From NCBI RefSeq assembly GCF_024341905.1, contig NZ_BQXY01000004.1, positions 153,729 through 217,728 on the forward strand: a stretch of 64,000 nt of DNA. The letters are read 5' to 3'. Position numbers and translations under genes: made by a program. Shown here one piece after another: positions 17,869-27,375 of this stretch. Within the stretch, counting starts at the first letter, position 1. Every line of letters starts with the position of its first letter. The notes below the pieces were generated by a model. The model was not told the origin of the DNA, ran no database searches, and worked only from the letters and a program-made list of their open reading frames with translations. This stretch comes from Clostridium folliculivorans (GTDB lineage: Bacteria; Bacillota; Clostridia; Clostridiales; Clostridiaceae).

Positions 17869-18483
17869 ATGAATATTAACAATGATGCTAATATAGTTTG
17901 GCACAATACTAGTATTAGCAGAGAAGATAGGGAACGGCTATTAAATCAAAAGGGGATACTGCTGTGGTTTACTGGATTTTCAGGTTCTGGCAAATCTACA
18001 ATTGCAAACGCATTAAGTGTAAAACTGCACAATGATTCTTATCTTACTTATTTATTAGATGGGGACAATCTAAGACATGGATTAAATTCAGGACTTGGAT
18101 TTTCTAAAGAAGATAGAATTGAAAACATAAGAAGAGTAAAGGAAGTATCTAAACTTTTTGTTGATGCAGGCATTATAACCTTGGCTACCTTTGTTTCTCC
18201 TTTTAGAGAGGATAGGGATAGTATAAGAGAATTACTAAGAGATAGGTTTATAGAAGTTTTTGTTGATTGTGATTTAGAAGTTTGCGAGGATAGGGATCCA
18301 AAGGGGTTATATAAAAAGGCGAGAACTGGACTTATAAAAGACTTTACGGGAATTGATTCACCTTATGAGAAACCTGATAATCCTGAAATCACAATATATA
18401 CACATAAAGCTTCTATAGAACAGTGTGTAGAGCAAATAATTGCTTATCTAAAAAAAGAAGATATCTATAGATGTACCACTTAG
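17869..18483 (+). CDS. cysC: Adenylyl-sulfate (APS) kinase
   Basis: 204 residues. The P-loop is GFSGSGKST (36-44), followed by the APS-site motif DGDNLRHG (64-71), the NIRR helix and DPKGLYKKAR. All catalytic residues are present. It phosphorylates APS to PAPS in the cytosol. It is the first gene of a sulfur operon that also encodes sulfate adenylyltransferase. The last codons (RCTT, stop) lie inside the end of a family 1 repeat, so the natural C-terminus has been rewritten by the element. Confidence 0.94.
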   Translation: MNINNDANIVWHNTSISREDRERLLNQKGILLWFTGFSGSGKSTIANALSVKLHNDSYLTYLLDGDNLRHGLNSGLGFSKEDRIENIRRVKEVSKLFVDAGIITLATFVSPFREDRDSIRELLRDRFIEVFVDCDLEVCEDRDPKGLYKKARTGLIKDFTGIDSPYEKPDNPEITIYTHKASIEQCVEQIIAYLKKEDIYRCTT

Positions 18484-18565
18484 AACCGAAATCTATTTTT
18501 AAAACTCTCACGGCTTCTGGTGAGAGAATTTAAAAATAATAAATTTTATTACGAAGTGGTACATC
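18470..18565. repeat. Family 1 palindromic element, copy 1
   Basis: Perfect 12-bp ends: GATGTACCACTT (18470-18481) and AAGTGGTACATC (18554-18565). An inner stem pairs ATTTTTAAA/TTTAAAAAT, and a central stem CTCTCAC (18505-18511) pairs with GTGAGAG (18520-18526) around GGCTTCTG. It closely matches the reverse complement of the copy at 30531-30625. It lies within the sulfur operon between cysC and the binding-protein gene, so it is transcribed. Confidence 0.9.
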
Positions 18566-18600
18566 CGTAATAACGGCTAAAGTACTTGGGGGGCTAAAAA

Positions 18601-19626
18601 ATGAATATAAAAAAAATCCTTGCTTCTGTAATGACATCTGTAATGGTATTGGGGCTTTTCGGATGCTCATCAAAAAGCGAAGACACTTCTAAAGTCAGAA
18701 TTGGCTTTTTCTCTAATATAACTCATGCTCAAGCTTTAGTAGGAATGAACAATGGAGAATTTCAGAAGGCTATAGGTGATAAATATAGCGTTAACTGGAA
18801 ACAATTTAATGCTGGTCCAGATGAACTGCAAGCTCTTCTTGCAGGAAGTATAGATATAGGGTATATAGGTCCAGGGCCTGCATTAAACGGGTATATAAAT
18901 TCTAAGGGATCCATTGAAATTATTGCTGGAGCTTCTAGTGCAGGAGCAGTTTTGCTTGCAGCAAAAGATTCCTCAATAAAAGGTGTAAAAGACCTTTCAG
19001 GAAAAAAAGTCGCAATTCCTCAATTCGGTAACACTCAAGATTTATCCCTAAGAGCACTATTAAAAGAAAATGGATTAAAAGACAAAACAGCTGGTGGAAC
19101 GGTTGATGTAGTACAGGCAGAGAACTCTCTAATTAAAACTCTTTTATCACAACACAAGATAGATGCAGCTCTAGTTCCAGAACCTTGGGGTACTAGATTA
19201 GAAAAAGAAGCTGGTGCTAAAGTCATTCTTGATTATAAAGATGTTTGGAGAGGTGGTAATTACTCAGTTGCAGTAGTAGTAGCAAGAAAAGATTTTGTGA
19301 AGGAACATCCAGATGTGGTTTCTAATTTTTTGAAAGCTCATGTTAAAATGACAGATTATATTAGTTCAAATCTAGAGGCAGCTAAGAGTGATATAAACAA
19401 GCAACTAGATAAACTCACCAAGAAACCGCTTAAAAAAGATGTACTAGATACAGCTTTTAAAAGACTAGTTATAACTAATTATCCTATACAGGATTCTATT
19501 ACCGAGATGGCAGCTTTATCAAAAGAAATCGGATTTATAAGAGAGAAACCGGATTTAACTAATTTTTATGATTTAGATCCGCTAAATAAAGTTATTAAGG
19601 AAAGCCAGCAAGCTAAAACGAAATAA
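18601..19626 (+). CDS. ssuA: ABC transporter substrate-binding lipoprotein, SsuA/TauA/NrtA family
   Basis: 341 residues. The signal peptide has the lipobox GLFGC, so the protein is membrane-anchored outside the cell. The mature part is the SsuA/NMT1-like fold: RIGFFSNITHAQALVGM, LLAGSIDIGYIGPGPAL, DLSGKKVAIPQFGNTQDL, ALVPEPWG. The genes for the ATPase and permease follow. In this sulfur-assimilation context the substrate is an aliphatic sulfonate, taurine or possibly sulfate (inference). RBS GGGGGGCT. Confidence 0.88.
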   Translation: MNIKKILASVMTSVMVLGLFGCSSKSEDTSKVRIGFFSNITHAQALVGMNNGEFQKAIGDKYSVNWKQFNAGPDELQALLAGSIDIGYIGPGPALNGYINSKGSIEIIAGASSAGAVLLAAKDSSIKGVKDLSGKKVAIPQFGNTQDLSLRALLKENGLKDKTAGGTVDVVQAENSLIKTLLSQHKIDAALVPEPWGTRLEKEAGAKVILDYKDVWRGGNYSVAVVVARKDFVKEHPDVVSNFLKAHVKMTDYISSNLEAAKSDINKQLDKLTKKPLKKDVLDTAFKRLVITNYPIQDSITEMAALSKEIGFIREKPDLTNFYDLDPLNKVIKESQQAKTK

Positions 19627-19642
19627 GAAGGGGGAAAAGTAG

Positions 19643-20482
19643 TTGAGTCTCGTAATTGAAGGAGTAAATAAGAAATTTATATCTAAGCATAAAGAAACCT
19701 ACACCTTAGATAATATTAACCTCACTTGTAAGAAAGGTGAGTTTGTATGTATATTGGGGCCATCAGGTTGTGGAAAGTCTACTTTGCTAAATATAATTGC
19801 AGGTCTAGAGAGTCCTACTGAAGGCAAGATAAGTTTAAATGGAAGTGAGATTAAAGGTGTTGGGGTAGATAGGGCTGTTATGTTTCAAGAGTCAGCACTA
19901 TTTCCCTGGTTAAAGGTAATAGATAACGTTGAATTTGGAATGAAAATAGCTGGAGTTCCAAAAAAGGAGAGACGAGAGAGAGCTCTTCATTATCTTAAAA
20001 TGGTTCATTTAACTAAGTTTCAGAATTCATATGTTCATGAGCTTTCAGGAGGTATGAGGCAGAGGGTAGCCCTTGTGAGAGCATTAACCTTAGACTCAGA
20101 AGTATTGCTTATGGATGAGCCTTTTGCAGCATTAGATAGTCAGACTAAGAACATACTTCAGACTGAACTTCAAAAGGTTTGGCTTGAGACTAAGAAAACA
20201 ATAATATTCATAACTCATAGTGTTGAAGAGGCAGTACTTTTAGGTAATAGGGTACTAGTTATGTCTGCAAATCCAGGAAAAGTTAAAAGAGAGTTTAATA
20301 TAGATCTCGCAAGACCAAGAAAAGTTGAAGATGTAAATTTAACATATATAGCAGCACAGGTTATGGAGGAACTTAGAGAGGAGGTTGAGAGGATTGCAAG
20401 AGCTGAATACGACAATGATTGGAGTATTGAAAAAGGTAATGTTTTATATTCTTCTGCTAGCGATATGGGAACTGGTATATAA
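19643..20482 (+). CDS. ssuB: ABC transporter ATP-binding protein, SsuB/TauB family
   Basis: 279 residues from a TTG behind AAGGGGG. Walker A GPSGCGKST (39-47), Q-loop FQESALFPW, signature LSGGMRQR, Walker B LLMDEPFAALD and switch His (ITHS) are intact. It powers the importer of the preceding binding protein. Its C-terminal tail (about 30 residues beyond the usual core) is encoded in DNA that also encodes the start of the permease in another frame. Confidence 0.92.
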   Translation: MSLVIEGVNKKFISKHKETYTLDNINLTCKKGEFVCILGPSGCGKSTLLNIIAGLESPTEGKISLNGSEIKGVGVDRAVMFQESALFPWLKVIDNVEFGMKIAGVPKKERRERALHYLKMVHLTKFQNSYVHELSGGMRQRVALVRALTLDSEVLLMDEPFAALDSQTKNILQTELQKVWLETKKTIIFITHSVEEAVLLGNRVLVMSANPGKVKREFNIDLARPRKVEDVNLTYIAAQVMEELREEVERIARAEYDNDWSIEKGNVLYSSASDMGTGI

Positions 20483-21191
20483 GCTTGGAGTTGACGTTTT
20501 GGCTATATGGAAGCCATATACTTTTCCATCACCTTTCGAGGTTTTTAGAAGCTTATTTAACTTAGTTAAGGACAATACCTTATTTACAGCAATTGGGGCA
20601 AGTATGGGGAGACTTTTGTTAGGTTATCTATTATCGGTAGTCATAGGACTATCATTAGGTCTTTTTATAGTTCGTTTTAGGTATATAGGTGACAATATTA
20701 AAGCTTTAATTCTTGGATTGCAGACTTTACCAAGTATTTGCTGGGTGCCTTTTGCTATACTTTGGTATGGAATAAGTGAACAATCTATTATATTTGTCAT
20801 AGCTATGGGGTCAATATTTTCAATATCAATAGCTACTGAAGGAGCTATAAATAATGTGTATCCACTTTATATAAAAGCTGCAAAGACCATGGGAGCTAAA
20901 GGTCTTAAGTTATATATTAATGTTATTATACCAGCAGCCCTTCCAGGGATTGTCGCTGGTATGAAACAAGGATGGTCCTTTGCTTGGAGAGCTTTAATGG
21001 CCGGAGAGATGATTTCTTCTTCAAAAGGCTTAGGTTATGTGTTAATGGTAGGAAGAGATGTAGGAGATATAAGTCAGGTAGTAGCTGTTATGGTAGTAAT
21101 AATTGGGTTAGGACTTCTGTTAGATAAAATAGTTTTTGGCAGAATTGAGGCGAACATAAGACAAAAATGGGGACTTAAAACTGAAATATAG
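20394..21191 (+). CDS. ssuC: ABC transporter permease, SsuC/TauC family
   Basis: 265 residues from the TTG at 20394, nine bases after GGAGG; an ATG at 20415 is the alternative but has no RBS. Six membrane segments are visible. The EAA loop (AAKTMGAKGLKLYINVIIPAALPGIVAG, residues split around the loop) contacts SsuB. The typical entry ILLLAIWELVYKLG...FPSPFEV is present. The gene overlaps ssuB by about 89 bases, or 68 with the ATG start, which is unusually long and suggests translational coupling. Confidence 0.9.
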   Translation: MQELNTTMIGVLKKVMFYILLLAIWELVYKLGVDVLAIWKPYTFPSPFEVFRSLFNLVKDNTLFTAIGASMGRLLLGYLLSVVIGLSLGLFIVRFRYIGDNIKALILGLQTLPSICWVPFAILWYGISEQSIIFVIAMGSIFSISIATEGAINNVYPLYIKAAKTMGAKGLKLYINVIIPAALPGIVAGMKQGWSFAWRALMAGEMISSSKGLGYVLMVGRDVGDISQVVAVMVVIIGLGLLLDKIVFGRIEANIRQKWGLKTEI

Positions 21192-21211
21192 GCAATAAGG
21201 GAGGCTATGAA

Positions 21212-22900
21212 TTGGATTTTAGAAAGGAAATACTGGAGACAGATGTGTTAGTAATTGGGGGAGGAACTGCAGGATGTTTCAGTGCTCTAACTATTGTGGA
21301 TAAGTCAGACTTAAAAGTTATAATTACGGATAAAGCTAATATAAAGAGAAGCGGATGTCTTGCCGCAGGGGTTAATGCACTTAATGCATATATAGGAAAA
21401 GGTGAGACTGCTGAATCCTTTGTTGAGTATGTAAAAAGAGATTCAGAAAATGTCATAAGAGAAGACTTAGTTTATAGTATTGCAAAGAGATTGAATGGTG
21501 TAACTAAGAAGATTGAAGATATGGGACTTCCTATATTAAAAGATGAAGCTGGTAACTATATTCAAAGAGGTAAGAGAAGCGTAAAGATAAATGGTGAAAA
21601 TATCAAGCCACTTTTAGCAGATGAAGTGAATAAGAGAGCTAATATAACTGTATTAAATAGAGTGAATATAGTTGACTATCTTATTAAAGATGATGAAGTA
21701 GTTGGAGCTATTGGATTCTCCTTAGATCAAAATATTATTTATACTATCTATTCAAAGTTTGTAGTATGCGCTACAGGAGGTGCAGCTGGAATATATAAAC
21801 CTAATAATCCAGGTTTCTCAAGCCACAAGATGTGGTACAGTCCTTTTAATACTGGATCAGGTTATGCAATGGGAATAAAAGCTGGAGCAGAGATGACCTC
21901 TTTTGAAATGAGATTTATAGCTTTAAGGTGCAAAGATACTATAGCTCCTACTGGAACAATAGCACAAGGGGTAAAGGCTGAACAGATTAACTCCTTAGGA
22001 GAAAGTTATGTATCTAAGTATGGAAAACCTAATACTCATATAAGACTATATGCAACAGTTATGGAAAATAAGATTGGCAATGGACCGTGCTATTTAAAGA
22101 CTGAGGGTATTTCAGAAGAATTAGACAAGGATTTATTTAAGGCTTATTTAAATATGGCTCCATCTCAAACCTTAAGATGGCTTGAGAGAACTACAGGTCC
22201 ATCTAAAGAAAATGTGGAGATTGAAGGAACTGAGCCTTATATAGTTGGTGGACATACTGCGGGCGGTTATTGGATAGATAAGGATAGAAAGACAACAATA
22301 AAAGGTCTATATGCTATAGGTGATGTAGCAGGTGGAAGTCCTAAGAAATACGTTACAGGATGTTTTGCTGAAGCAGAGATAGCAGCTGAATCTATAATTA
22401 AAAATATAGAAGGTAGAACAACCAATAAATTAGATAGTGGAGCTATAGAAGAGAAGACATTTTTTATAAAGAGCTTCTTTGAAAATGAATATTCTGAGTA
22501 CTCAATAAAACAAGTTGAAGAAATGATGCAAGCTGTGATGGATGAGTATGCTGGGGGTATATCAAAATCCTATATATATAATGAAAATGAACTAAACATT
22601 GCAGCAGAGAAGATAAAAAAATTAATGAATTTAGCATATACACTTAAAGCTGAAGACTTACATCAGTTAATGTTTATCTTTGAAATAATAGATAGGGTAT
22701 ATGTTTCTAGAGTTCTGATTGAACATCTTAGGGCAAGAAAAGAAACTAGATGGAGATGTTATCAGGAAAATGCGGACTATCCAAATAGGGATGATGAGAA
22801 TTGGATGAAGTATGTAAATTCAATATATAAAAATGGCAAAGTAAATATTATATTTAGAGATTTAATTGGAAGGGATGAATCCTATGAGCATAAGAATTGA
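21212..22900 (+). CDS. aprA: Adenylylsulfate reductase, AprA-like flavoprotein subunit
   Basis: 562 residues from a TTG behind GGGAGG. It has the FAD dinucleotide-binding motif VIGGGTAG (14-21), CATGGAAG, and a second FAD site LYAIGDVAGG, as in the fumarate reductase/AprA superfamily. SGCLAAGVNALNAY and the following ferredoxin gene fit AprA. AprBA reduces APS to sulfite and AMP. Here it sits with sulfate-activation genes and no sat or qmo, so assimilatory use is likely (inference). A general succinate dehydrogenase/fumarate reductase-like oxidoreductase is the alternative. Confidence 0.85.
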   Translation: MDFRKEILETDVLVIGGGTAGCFSALTIVDKSDLKVIITDKANIKRSGCLAAGVNALNAYIGKGETAESFVEYVKRDSENVIREDLVYSIAKRLNGVTKKIEDMGLPILKDEAGNYIQRGKRSVKINGENIKPLLADEVNKRANITVLNRVNIVDYLIKDDEVVGAIGFSLDQNIIYTIYSKFVVCATGGAAGIYKPNNPGFSSHKMWYSPFNTGSGYAMGIKAGAEMTSFEMRFIALRCKDTIAPTGTIAQGVKAEQINSLGESYVSKYGKPNTHIRLYATVMENKIGNGPCYLKTEGISEELDKDLFKAYLNMAPSQTLRWLERTTGPSKENVEIEGTEPYIVGGHTAGGYWIDKDRKTTIKGLYAIGDVAGGSPKKYVTGCFAEAEIAAESIIKNIEGRTTNKLDSGAIEEKTFFIKSFFENEYSEYSIKQVEEMMQAVMDEYAGGISKSYIYNENELNIAAEKIKKLMNLAYTLKAEDLHQLMFIFEIIDRVYVSRVLIEHLRARKETRWRCYQENADYPNRDDENWMKYVNSIYKNGKVNIIFRDLIGRDESYEHKN

Positions 22901-23198
22901 TAAAGATAAATGCATAAGATGTGGAAAATGTATAAAGGTTTGTCCTGGAAGCTTAATCTATAAAGATGAAGATAAAAAAGCCTATATAAAATATGAAAAT
23001 GCCTGTTGGGGATGTACAGCATGTCTTAAAGAATGTGGCAGTTCGGCAATCACATATTTCTTAGGAAATGATATTGGCGGAGCTGGAGGGGCAATGAAGG
23101 TAAAAAGACATGGACAGTATTGGCAATGGGAGATTGTAGATACTGAAGACAATAAACATGTTGTAAGGATAAATACAAAAGAATCCAATAAGTATTAA
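22884..23198 (+). CDS. aprB: Adenylylsulfate reductase, AprB-like ferredoxin subunit
   Basis: 104 residues from the ATG at 22884 (RBS GGAAGGG), overlapping aprA by 17 bases. Two [4Fe-4S] sites are seen: C10-x2-C13-x2-C16-x3-C20 and C41-x2-C44-x2-C47-x3-C51. A tail with WQWEIVD follows. It would pass electrons to the flavoprotein. It is shorter than dissimilatory AprB (about 150-165), lacking the long C-terminal tail that wraps AprA, consistent with an assimilatory variant. Confidence 0.87.
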   Translation: MSIRIDKDKCIRCGKCIKVCPGSLIYKDEDKKAYIKYENACWGCTACLKECGSSAITYFLGNDIGGAGGAMKVKRHGQYWQWEIVDTEDNKHVVRINTKESNKY

Positions 23199-23279
23199 AA
23201 TGAAGCTAATAAGTTTAATAAAGTTTATTAAGAAATGATATATCAATAAGTTTAACAAGTAGACTAGGGGGTTATTACA

Positions 23280-24161
23280 TTGAATCATTTAGATAAGTTA
23301 GAAAATAAAAGTATTCATATATTAAGAGAGGCATACAGTGAGTTTAAAAACTTAGGGATGCTTTGGTCTATAGGTAAAGACAGTACTGTACTTCTTTGGC
23401 TTGCAAGAAAGGCTTTCTTTGGACATGTGCCAATTCCTCTTGTACATGTAGATACGCATTATAAAATACATGAAATGATACAGTACAGAGATAGGCTAGC
23501 ATTAAAGTGGAAACTCGATATGATATATGGAGAAAATAAAGAAGCCCTTGATAAAAATGAAACCTTCCCAGATGGAAAGGTGACTAGGTTAGAGTGCTGT
23601 AAGAGACTAAAGACTGAAGCTTTAACTAACACTCTTAATGGTAGCTGGCCAAGATACAGAATGAATCATGATATCGGCAAATATGAAATTGACAAGAATA
23701 CAGAACCGTTCACTGGAATAATTGTTGGGGTAAGAGCAGATGAAGAAGGAAGTAGATCAAAAGAAAGATACTTCTCACCAAGAGATAAGAATAATGATTG
23801 GGATGTAGCAGAGCAGCCACCAGAATTTTGGAATCAATATAAGACTGATTTTGCTCCAGGTACTCATGTAAGAATACATCCATTATTAGACTGGACCGAA
23901 CTTGATATATGGGAATATATCAAAAGAGAAAACATTGAAATGGTATCACTATATTTTGATCAAGGGGAAGGCAAGAGATATAGGTCCCTAGGATGCTATC
24001 CATGTACTACTCCTGTAGAATCTACAGCGAAAAATGTTGATGAAATCATAGAAGAGCTTAAGACTGGAAAGTTTGCAAACATAGCAGAAAGATCTGGAAG
24101 AGCTCAGGATAAAGAAGATGGTGGAGGATTAGAAGAATTAAGAAAGAACGGCTATATGTAG
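23280..24161 (+). CDS. cysD: Sulfate adenylyltransferase subunit 2 (ATP sulfurylase, catalytic)
   Basis: 293 residues from a TTG behind GGGGG. The PP-loop SIGKDST (30-36) binds ATP. Family blocks include [38 protein letters not shown] and the Cys-rich [13 protein letters not shown]. It adenylates sulfate to APS with CysN, which lies 16 bases downstream. It is part of the cysC-to-cysN operon. Confidence 0.95.
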   Translation: MNHLDKLENKSIHILREAYSEFKNLGMLWSIGKDSTVLLWLARKAFFGHVPIPLVHVDTHYKIHEMIQYRDRLALKWKLDMIYGENKEALDKNETFPDGKVTRLECCKRLKTEALTNTLNGSWPRYRMNHDIGKYEIDKNTEPFTGIIVGVRADEEGSRSKERYFSPRDKNNDWDVAEQPPEFWNQYKTDFAPGTHVRIHPLLDWTELDIWEYIKRENIEMVSLYFDQGEGKRYRSLGCYPCTTPVESTAKNVDEIIEELKTGKFANIAERSGRAQDKEDGGGLEELRKNGYM

Positions 24162-24177
24162 GAATGGGGGCTATTAA

Positions 24178-25977
24178 ATGAACGTTATCAAAGAAGATAT
24201 GAATATAGTAATTGTTGGACACGTTGATCATGGAAAGAGTACTATTATAGGAAGGCTTTTAGCAGATACAAATTCACTACCAGAAGGAAAGCTTGAACAG
24301 GTTAAAGAAAGATGTAGAAGAAATTCAAAACCTTTTGAATATGCTTTCTTGCTTGATGCTTTAAAAGATGAGCAAGAGCAAGGTATAACTATTGATGCAG
24401 CAAGATGTTTTTTTAAGACTGATAAGAGGGACTATATAATTATAGATGCACCAGGACATATAGAATTCTTGAAAAATATGGTAACCGGAGCTTCAAGGGC
24501 AGAGGTTGCTTTACTAGTAATAGATGCCAATGAAGGGATTCAAGAAAATTCAAGAAGACATGGATACTTGTTGTCTATGTTAGGTATAAAGAATGTAGTT
24601 GTATTAATTAATAAAATGGATCTTGTGGATTATAGTGAAGAAGTTTTCAACAATATAGTTAAGGAATATACAGAATTTTTAAATAAGATAGATGTTGAGC
24701 CAAGATACTATATACCAGTAAGCGGCTTCTTTGGAGAAAATATAGTATCTACATCTGAAAAGACACCTTGGTACAGTGGACAATCAGTATTAGATATTTT
24801 AGATGGTTTTGAAAAAGAAAAGCTTCCAGATGATAAACCTTTTAGAATGCCAGTGCAGGCTGTATATAAGTTTACTGAAGATGGGGACAATAGAAGAATT
24901 GTAGCTGGAACCATTGAGACAGGACGTATTAATGTTGGAGATGAGGTTGTATTCTATCCTTCTGGTAAAAAAAATAAAGTTAATTCCATTGAGATTTTCA
25001 ATGCTGAGGTGCCAGAAAGTGCAGGATCTGGTTCTGCCATAGGATTCACATTTACTGAACAGATATATGTAAAAAGAGGAGAAATGGTTACTTTAACAAG
25101 TGAACCTAAACCTAAGGTTGGTAACAGAATAAAGGTTAACCTATTTTGGCTTGGAAGACAGTCTATGGTAAAAGGTAGAGATTATCTTCTGAAGGTAGGT
25201 ACAGCAAAAGTACCCGTTAGAATTGAAGAAATAACTAAAGTTATAGATGCATCAAATCTAGAAAATGAAGTAAAGGATTCTATAGATAGACATGATGTAG
25301 CAGAATGTGTACTTAGAGCACAAAAACCAATCGCTTATGATTTAGCTCATGAAATAGCTCAAACTAGCAGATTTGTAATTGTAGATAACTATGAGATAGC
25401 TGGAGGAGGAATAATACTAAAGGATCTTGAAGATGATAGTGCATGGCTGAGAGACAAGGTTATCGTTAGAAATAACAAGTGGGAAAACAGTAGCATTTCA
25501 AAGGAAGAAAGAGCAGAAAAATATGGACAAAAACAAGCTTTAATCTGTATAACAGGGCAAAAGGATGTAGGCAAGAAGGCTATAGCAAAAGAGCTTGAAA
25601 GAAAGTTGTTTAGTGACGGTAGAATAGTTTATTTCCTTGGTATAAGTAATGTGTTATATGGTGTGGATGCAGATATTAAGCATACAGAAAATGATAACAA
25701 CGAAGAGCACTTAAGAAGATTATCTGAGGTGTCAAATATTCTAGTTGATTCAGGGGCTATTCCTATTGTGACAGCAGTAGAACTTAGCAGAGATGATATT
25801 GAGATAATTGAAACAGCTGTAGATTCTGATAAAATAATAAAGGTTTGGGTAGGAGAAGAGGTAACTACAGATCTTGAATACGATCTTCATATACAAAGTT
25901 ATGATTCAGTGGATGTGGTAGTAATGAAGATAAAAACACTATTACAAGATAGAGGCATAATATTTAAACCTTTTTAA
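24178..25977 (+). CDS. cysN: Sulfate adenylyltransferase subunit 1 (CysN GTPase) with a decayed APS-kinase domain
   Basis: 599 residues. The EF-Tu-like GTPase part (1-435) has GHVDHGKST (14-22), DAPGH and NKMD and drives APS formation with CysD. Residues about 450-599 align with CysC, but the P-loop reads GQKDVGKKA (no Ser/Thr after the Lys) and the APS motif DGDNLRHG has become GISNVLYG. The kinase domain is therefore probably inactive and may be structural. This explains the separate complete cysC at the head of the operon (inference). Confidence 0.93.
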   Translation: MNVIKEDMNIVIVGHVDHGKSTIIGRLLADTNSLPEGKLEQVKERCRRNSKPFEYAFLLDALKDEQEQGITIDAARCFFKTDKRDYIIIDAPGHIEFLKNMVTGASRAEVALLVIDANEGIQENSRRHGYLLSMLGIKNVVVLINKMDLVDYSEEVFNNIVKEYTEFLNKIDVEPRYYIPVSGFFGENIVSTSEKTPWYSGQSVLDILDGFEKEKLPDDKPFRMPVQAVYKFTEDGDNRRIVAGTIETGRINVGDEVVFYPSGKKNKVNSIEIFNAEVPESAGSGSAIGFTFTEQIYVKRGEMVTLTSEPKPKVGNRIKVNLFWLGRQSMVKGRDYLLKVGTAKVPVRIEEITKVIDASNLENEVKDSIDRHDVAECVLRAQKPIAYDLAHEIAQTSRFVIVDNYEIAGGGIILKDLEDDSAWLRDKVIVRNNKWENSSISKEERAEKYGQKQALICITGQKDVGKKAIAKELERKLFSDGRIVYFLGISNVLYGVDADIKHTENDNNEEHLRRLSEVSNILVDSGAIPIVTAVELSRDDIEIIETAVDSDKIIKVWVGEEVTTDLEYDLHIQSYDSVDVVVMKIKTLLQDRGIIFKPF

Positions 25978-25991
25978 ATATTAAAATTATA

Positions 25992-26195
25992 ATGCAAGGG
26001 AATATATATCCTTTGCATTTTTCACTGATAAGGAAAATAGGATGTAGTATTGGTGGTGCTGTTTGGAGTGTAGAAACTCAAAGTTCTACTGATGTCATAC
26101 GATGCGCTGACGAAGCGCTATATAAAGCAAAGCGTTCTGGTAAAAATAGAATATATTTTTATAGTAATGATGACTTTAAATTAATAGTAATATAA
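25992..26195 (+). pseudogene. C-terminal remnant of a GGDEF (diguanylate cyclase) gene
   Basis: 67 codons. The last 50 match the end of a GGDEF domain: IGCSIGGAVW, then DVIRCADEALYKAKRSGKNRIYFY. The active GG(D/E)EF loop and everything upstream are missing, and the first 16 codons do not belong to the family. It lies right after cysN without its own good RBS. Probably a deletion scar left when the sulfur operon or a neighbour was joined here (inference). Confidence 0.75.
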
Positions 26196-26290
26196 TAGTA
26201 AGTAATTTAAACAGAATATATCTACATAAAATATAGTGTTATTTATATACAAGGTTATAAATAACATTTAATACTTGGGGGCTATTTACA

Positions 26291-26956
26291 ATGATAAAAA
26301 AGATAATTTCCACAATGGTTAGGCTTTTCTTCGGGCTTTTTTTATATGCCTTCGGACTAGTTTTGGCCATAAATTCTAATATTGGACTATCACCTTGGGA
26401 TGTTTTTGGTCAAGGAATATCAAAGACATTAAACATTACAATGGGACATGCGACTATATCTGTAGGTTTTGTTATCATACTGATAAACTTTATGCTAGGC
26501 GAGAGAATAGGCTGGGGAACCATATTCAATATGATATTTATAGGAGAGTTCATGGATATTTTAATGTTTAATAGAATAATACCAGTAAGTACTAATATAG
26601 TTATTTCAGTTATAATGATGTTTTGTGGTGTTATGGTTATAGCGCTAGCTACTTTCCTTTATATAGGTGCAGAGTTAGGTGCTGGACCAAGAGATGGTCT
26701 CATGGTAGCATTGACTAGAAAGACAAATAAATCAGTTAGAGTAGTAAGAAGCATTATAGAAATAAGTGCACTAGTGGTTGGATACTTGTTAGGAGGATTT
26801 GTAGGAATTGGAACACTGATAATGGCGTTTTCAGTTGGCCATGCAGTTCAGTTTATTTTCAAGGTATTTAAATTTGATGTATCTAAAGTAAAACATAGAT
26901 ATATTCTAGATGATATACTATTTGTTAAAAATAGTCTTTATCAAATAAATGAATAA
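26291..26956 (+). CDS. YczE/YyaS/YitT-family membrane protein
   Basis: 221 residues. About five membrane segments and the family blocks GLVLAINSNIGLSPWDVFGQG, near the start, and GAELGAGPRDGLMVAL in the middle identify it. Family members are integral membrane proteins of unknown transport role. RBS GGGGGCT. A terminator follows at 27022. Confidence 0.85.
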   Translation: MIKKIISTMVRLFFGLFLYAFGLVLAINSNIGLSPWDVFGQGISKTLNITMGHATISVGFVIILINFMLGERIGWGTIFNMIFIGEFMDILMFNRIIPVSTNIVISVIMMFCGVMVIALATFLYIGAELGAGPRDGLMVALTRKTNKSVRVVRSIIEISALVVGYLLGGFVGIGTLIMAFSVGHAVQFIFKVFKFDVSKVKHRYILDDILFVKNSLYQINE

Positions 26957-27021
26957 TTAAGTTAATAAAAGTATGCAAGAACATGAAAATTTATGCATAT
27001 AAACATTATTTAAGCTTTTTT

Positions 27022-27048
27022 AGGATGGTTATATATATCATCCTTTTT
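27022..27048 (+). terminator. Terminator after the YczE-like gene
   Basis: AGGATG (27022-27027) pairs with CATCCT (27039-27044), followed by TTTTTT. The 330 bases after it, up to the permease start, hold no gene; I see only AT-rich DNA and unassigned promoter-like sequence. Confidence 0.75.
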
Positions 27049-27375
27049 TATTTGAATTTTAATGTGGTGAAATATACAATAAATCAAGGTTATACAAGAA
27101 AAAGTACAGTTTGTAAATAATTAGTATTTAGGAGTGAAAATAATAGCATTTTTGAGAAACATTAATTATAAGTTAATAATTAAGGTATAAATTGTTATAT
27201 TGGATATATCTGAGTGAAAAACGACAAAAATATGCATGATTTTCATTTGTATAATTATAATATAGTATTTATAATTTATGAGGTACTTTAATCTAATATA
27301 CTGATAAAGTGCTTAAATAATAGAATGTATTTGAAAAATTTATTGAGTGTAAAATATATAAATGGGGGTATGATC

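Noticed and set aside
18470-18565. Intrinsic terminator of cysC
   Set aside because: The outer stem has no T-run after it, genes downstream belong to the same pathway, and copies occur in other contexts.
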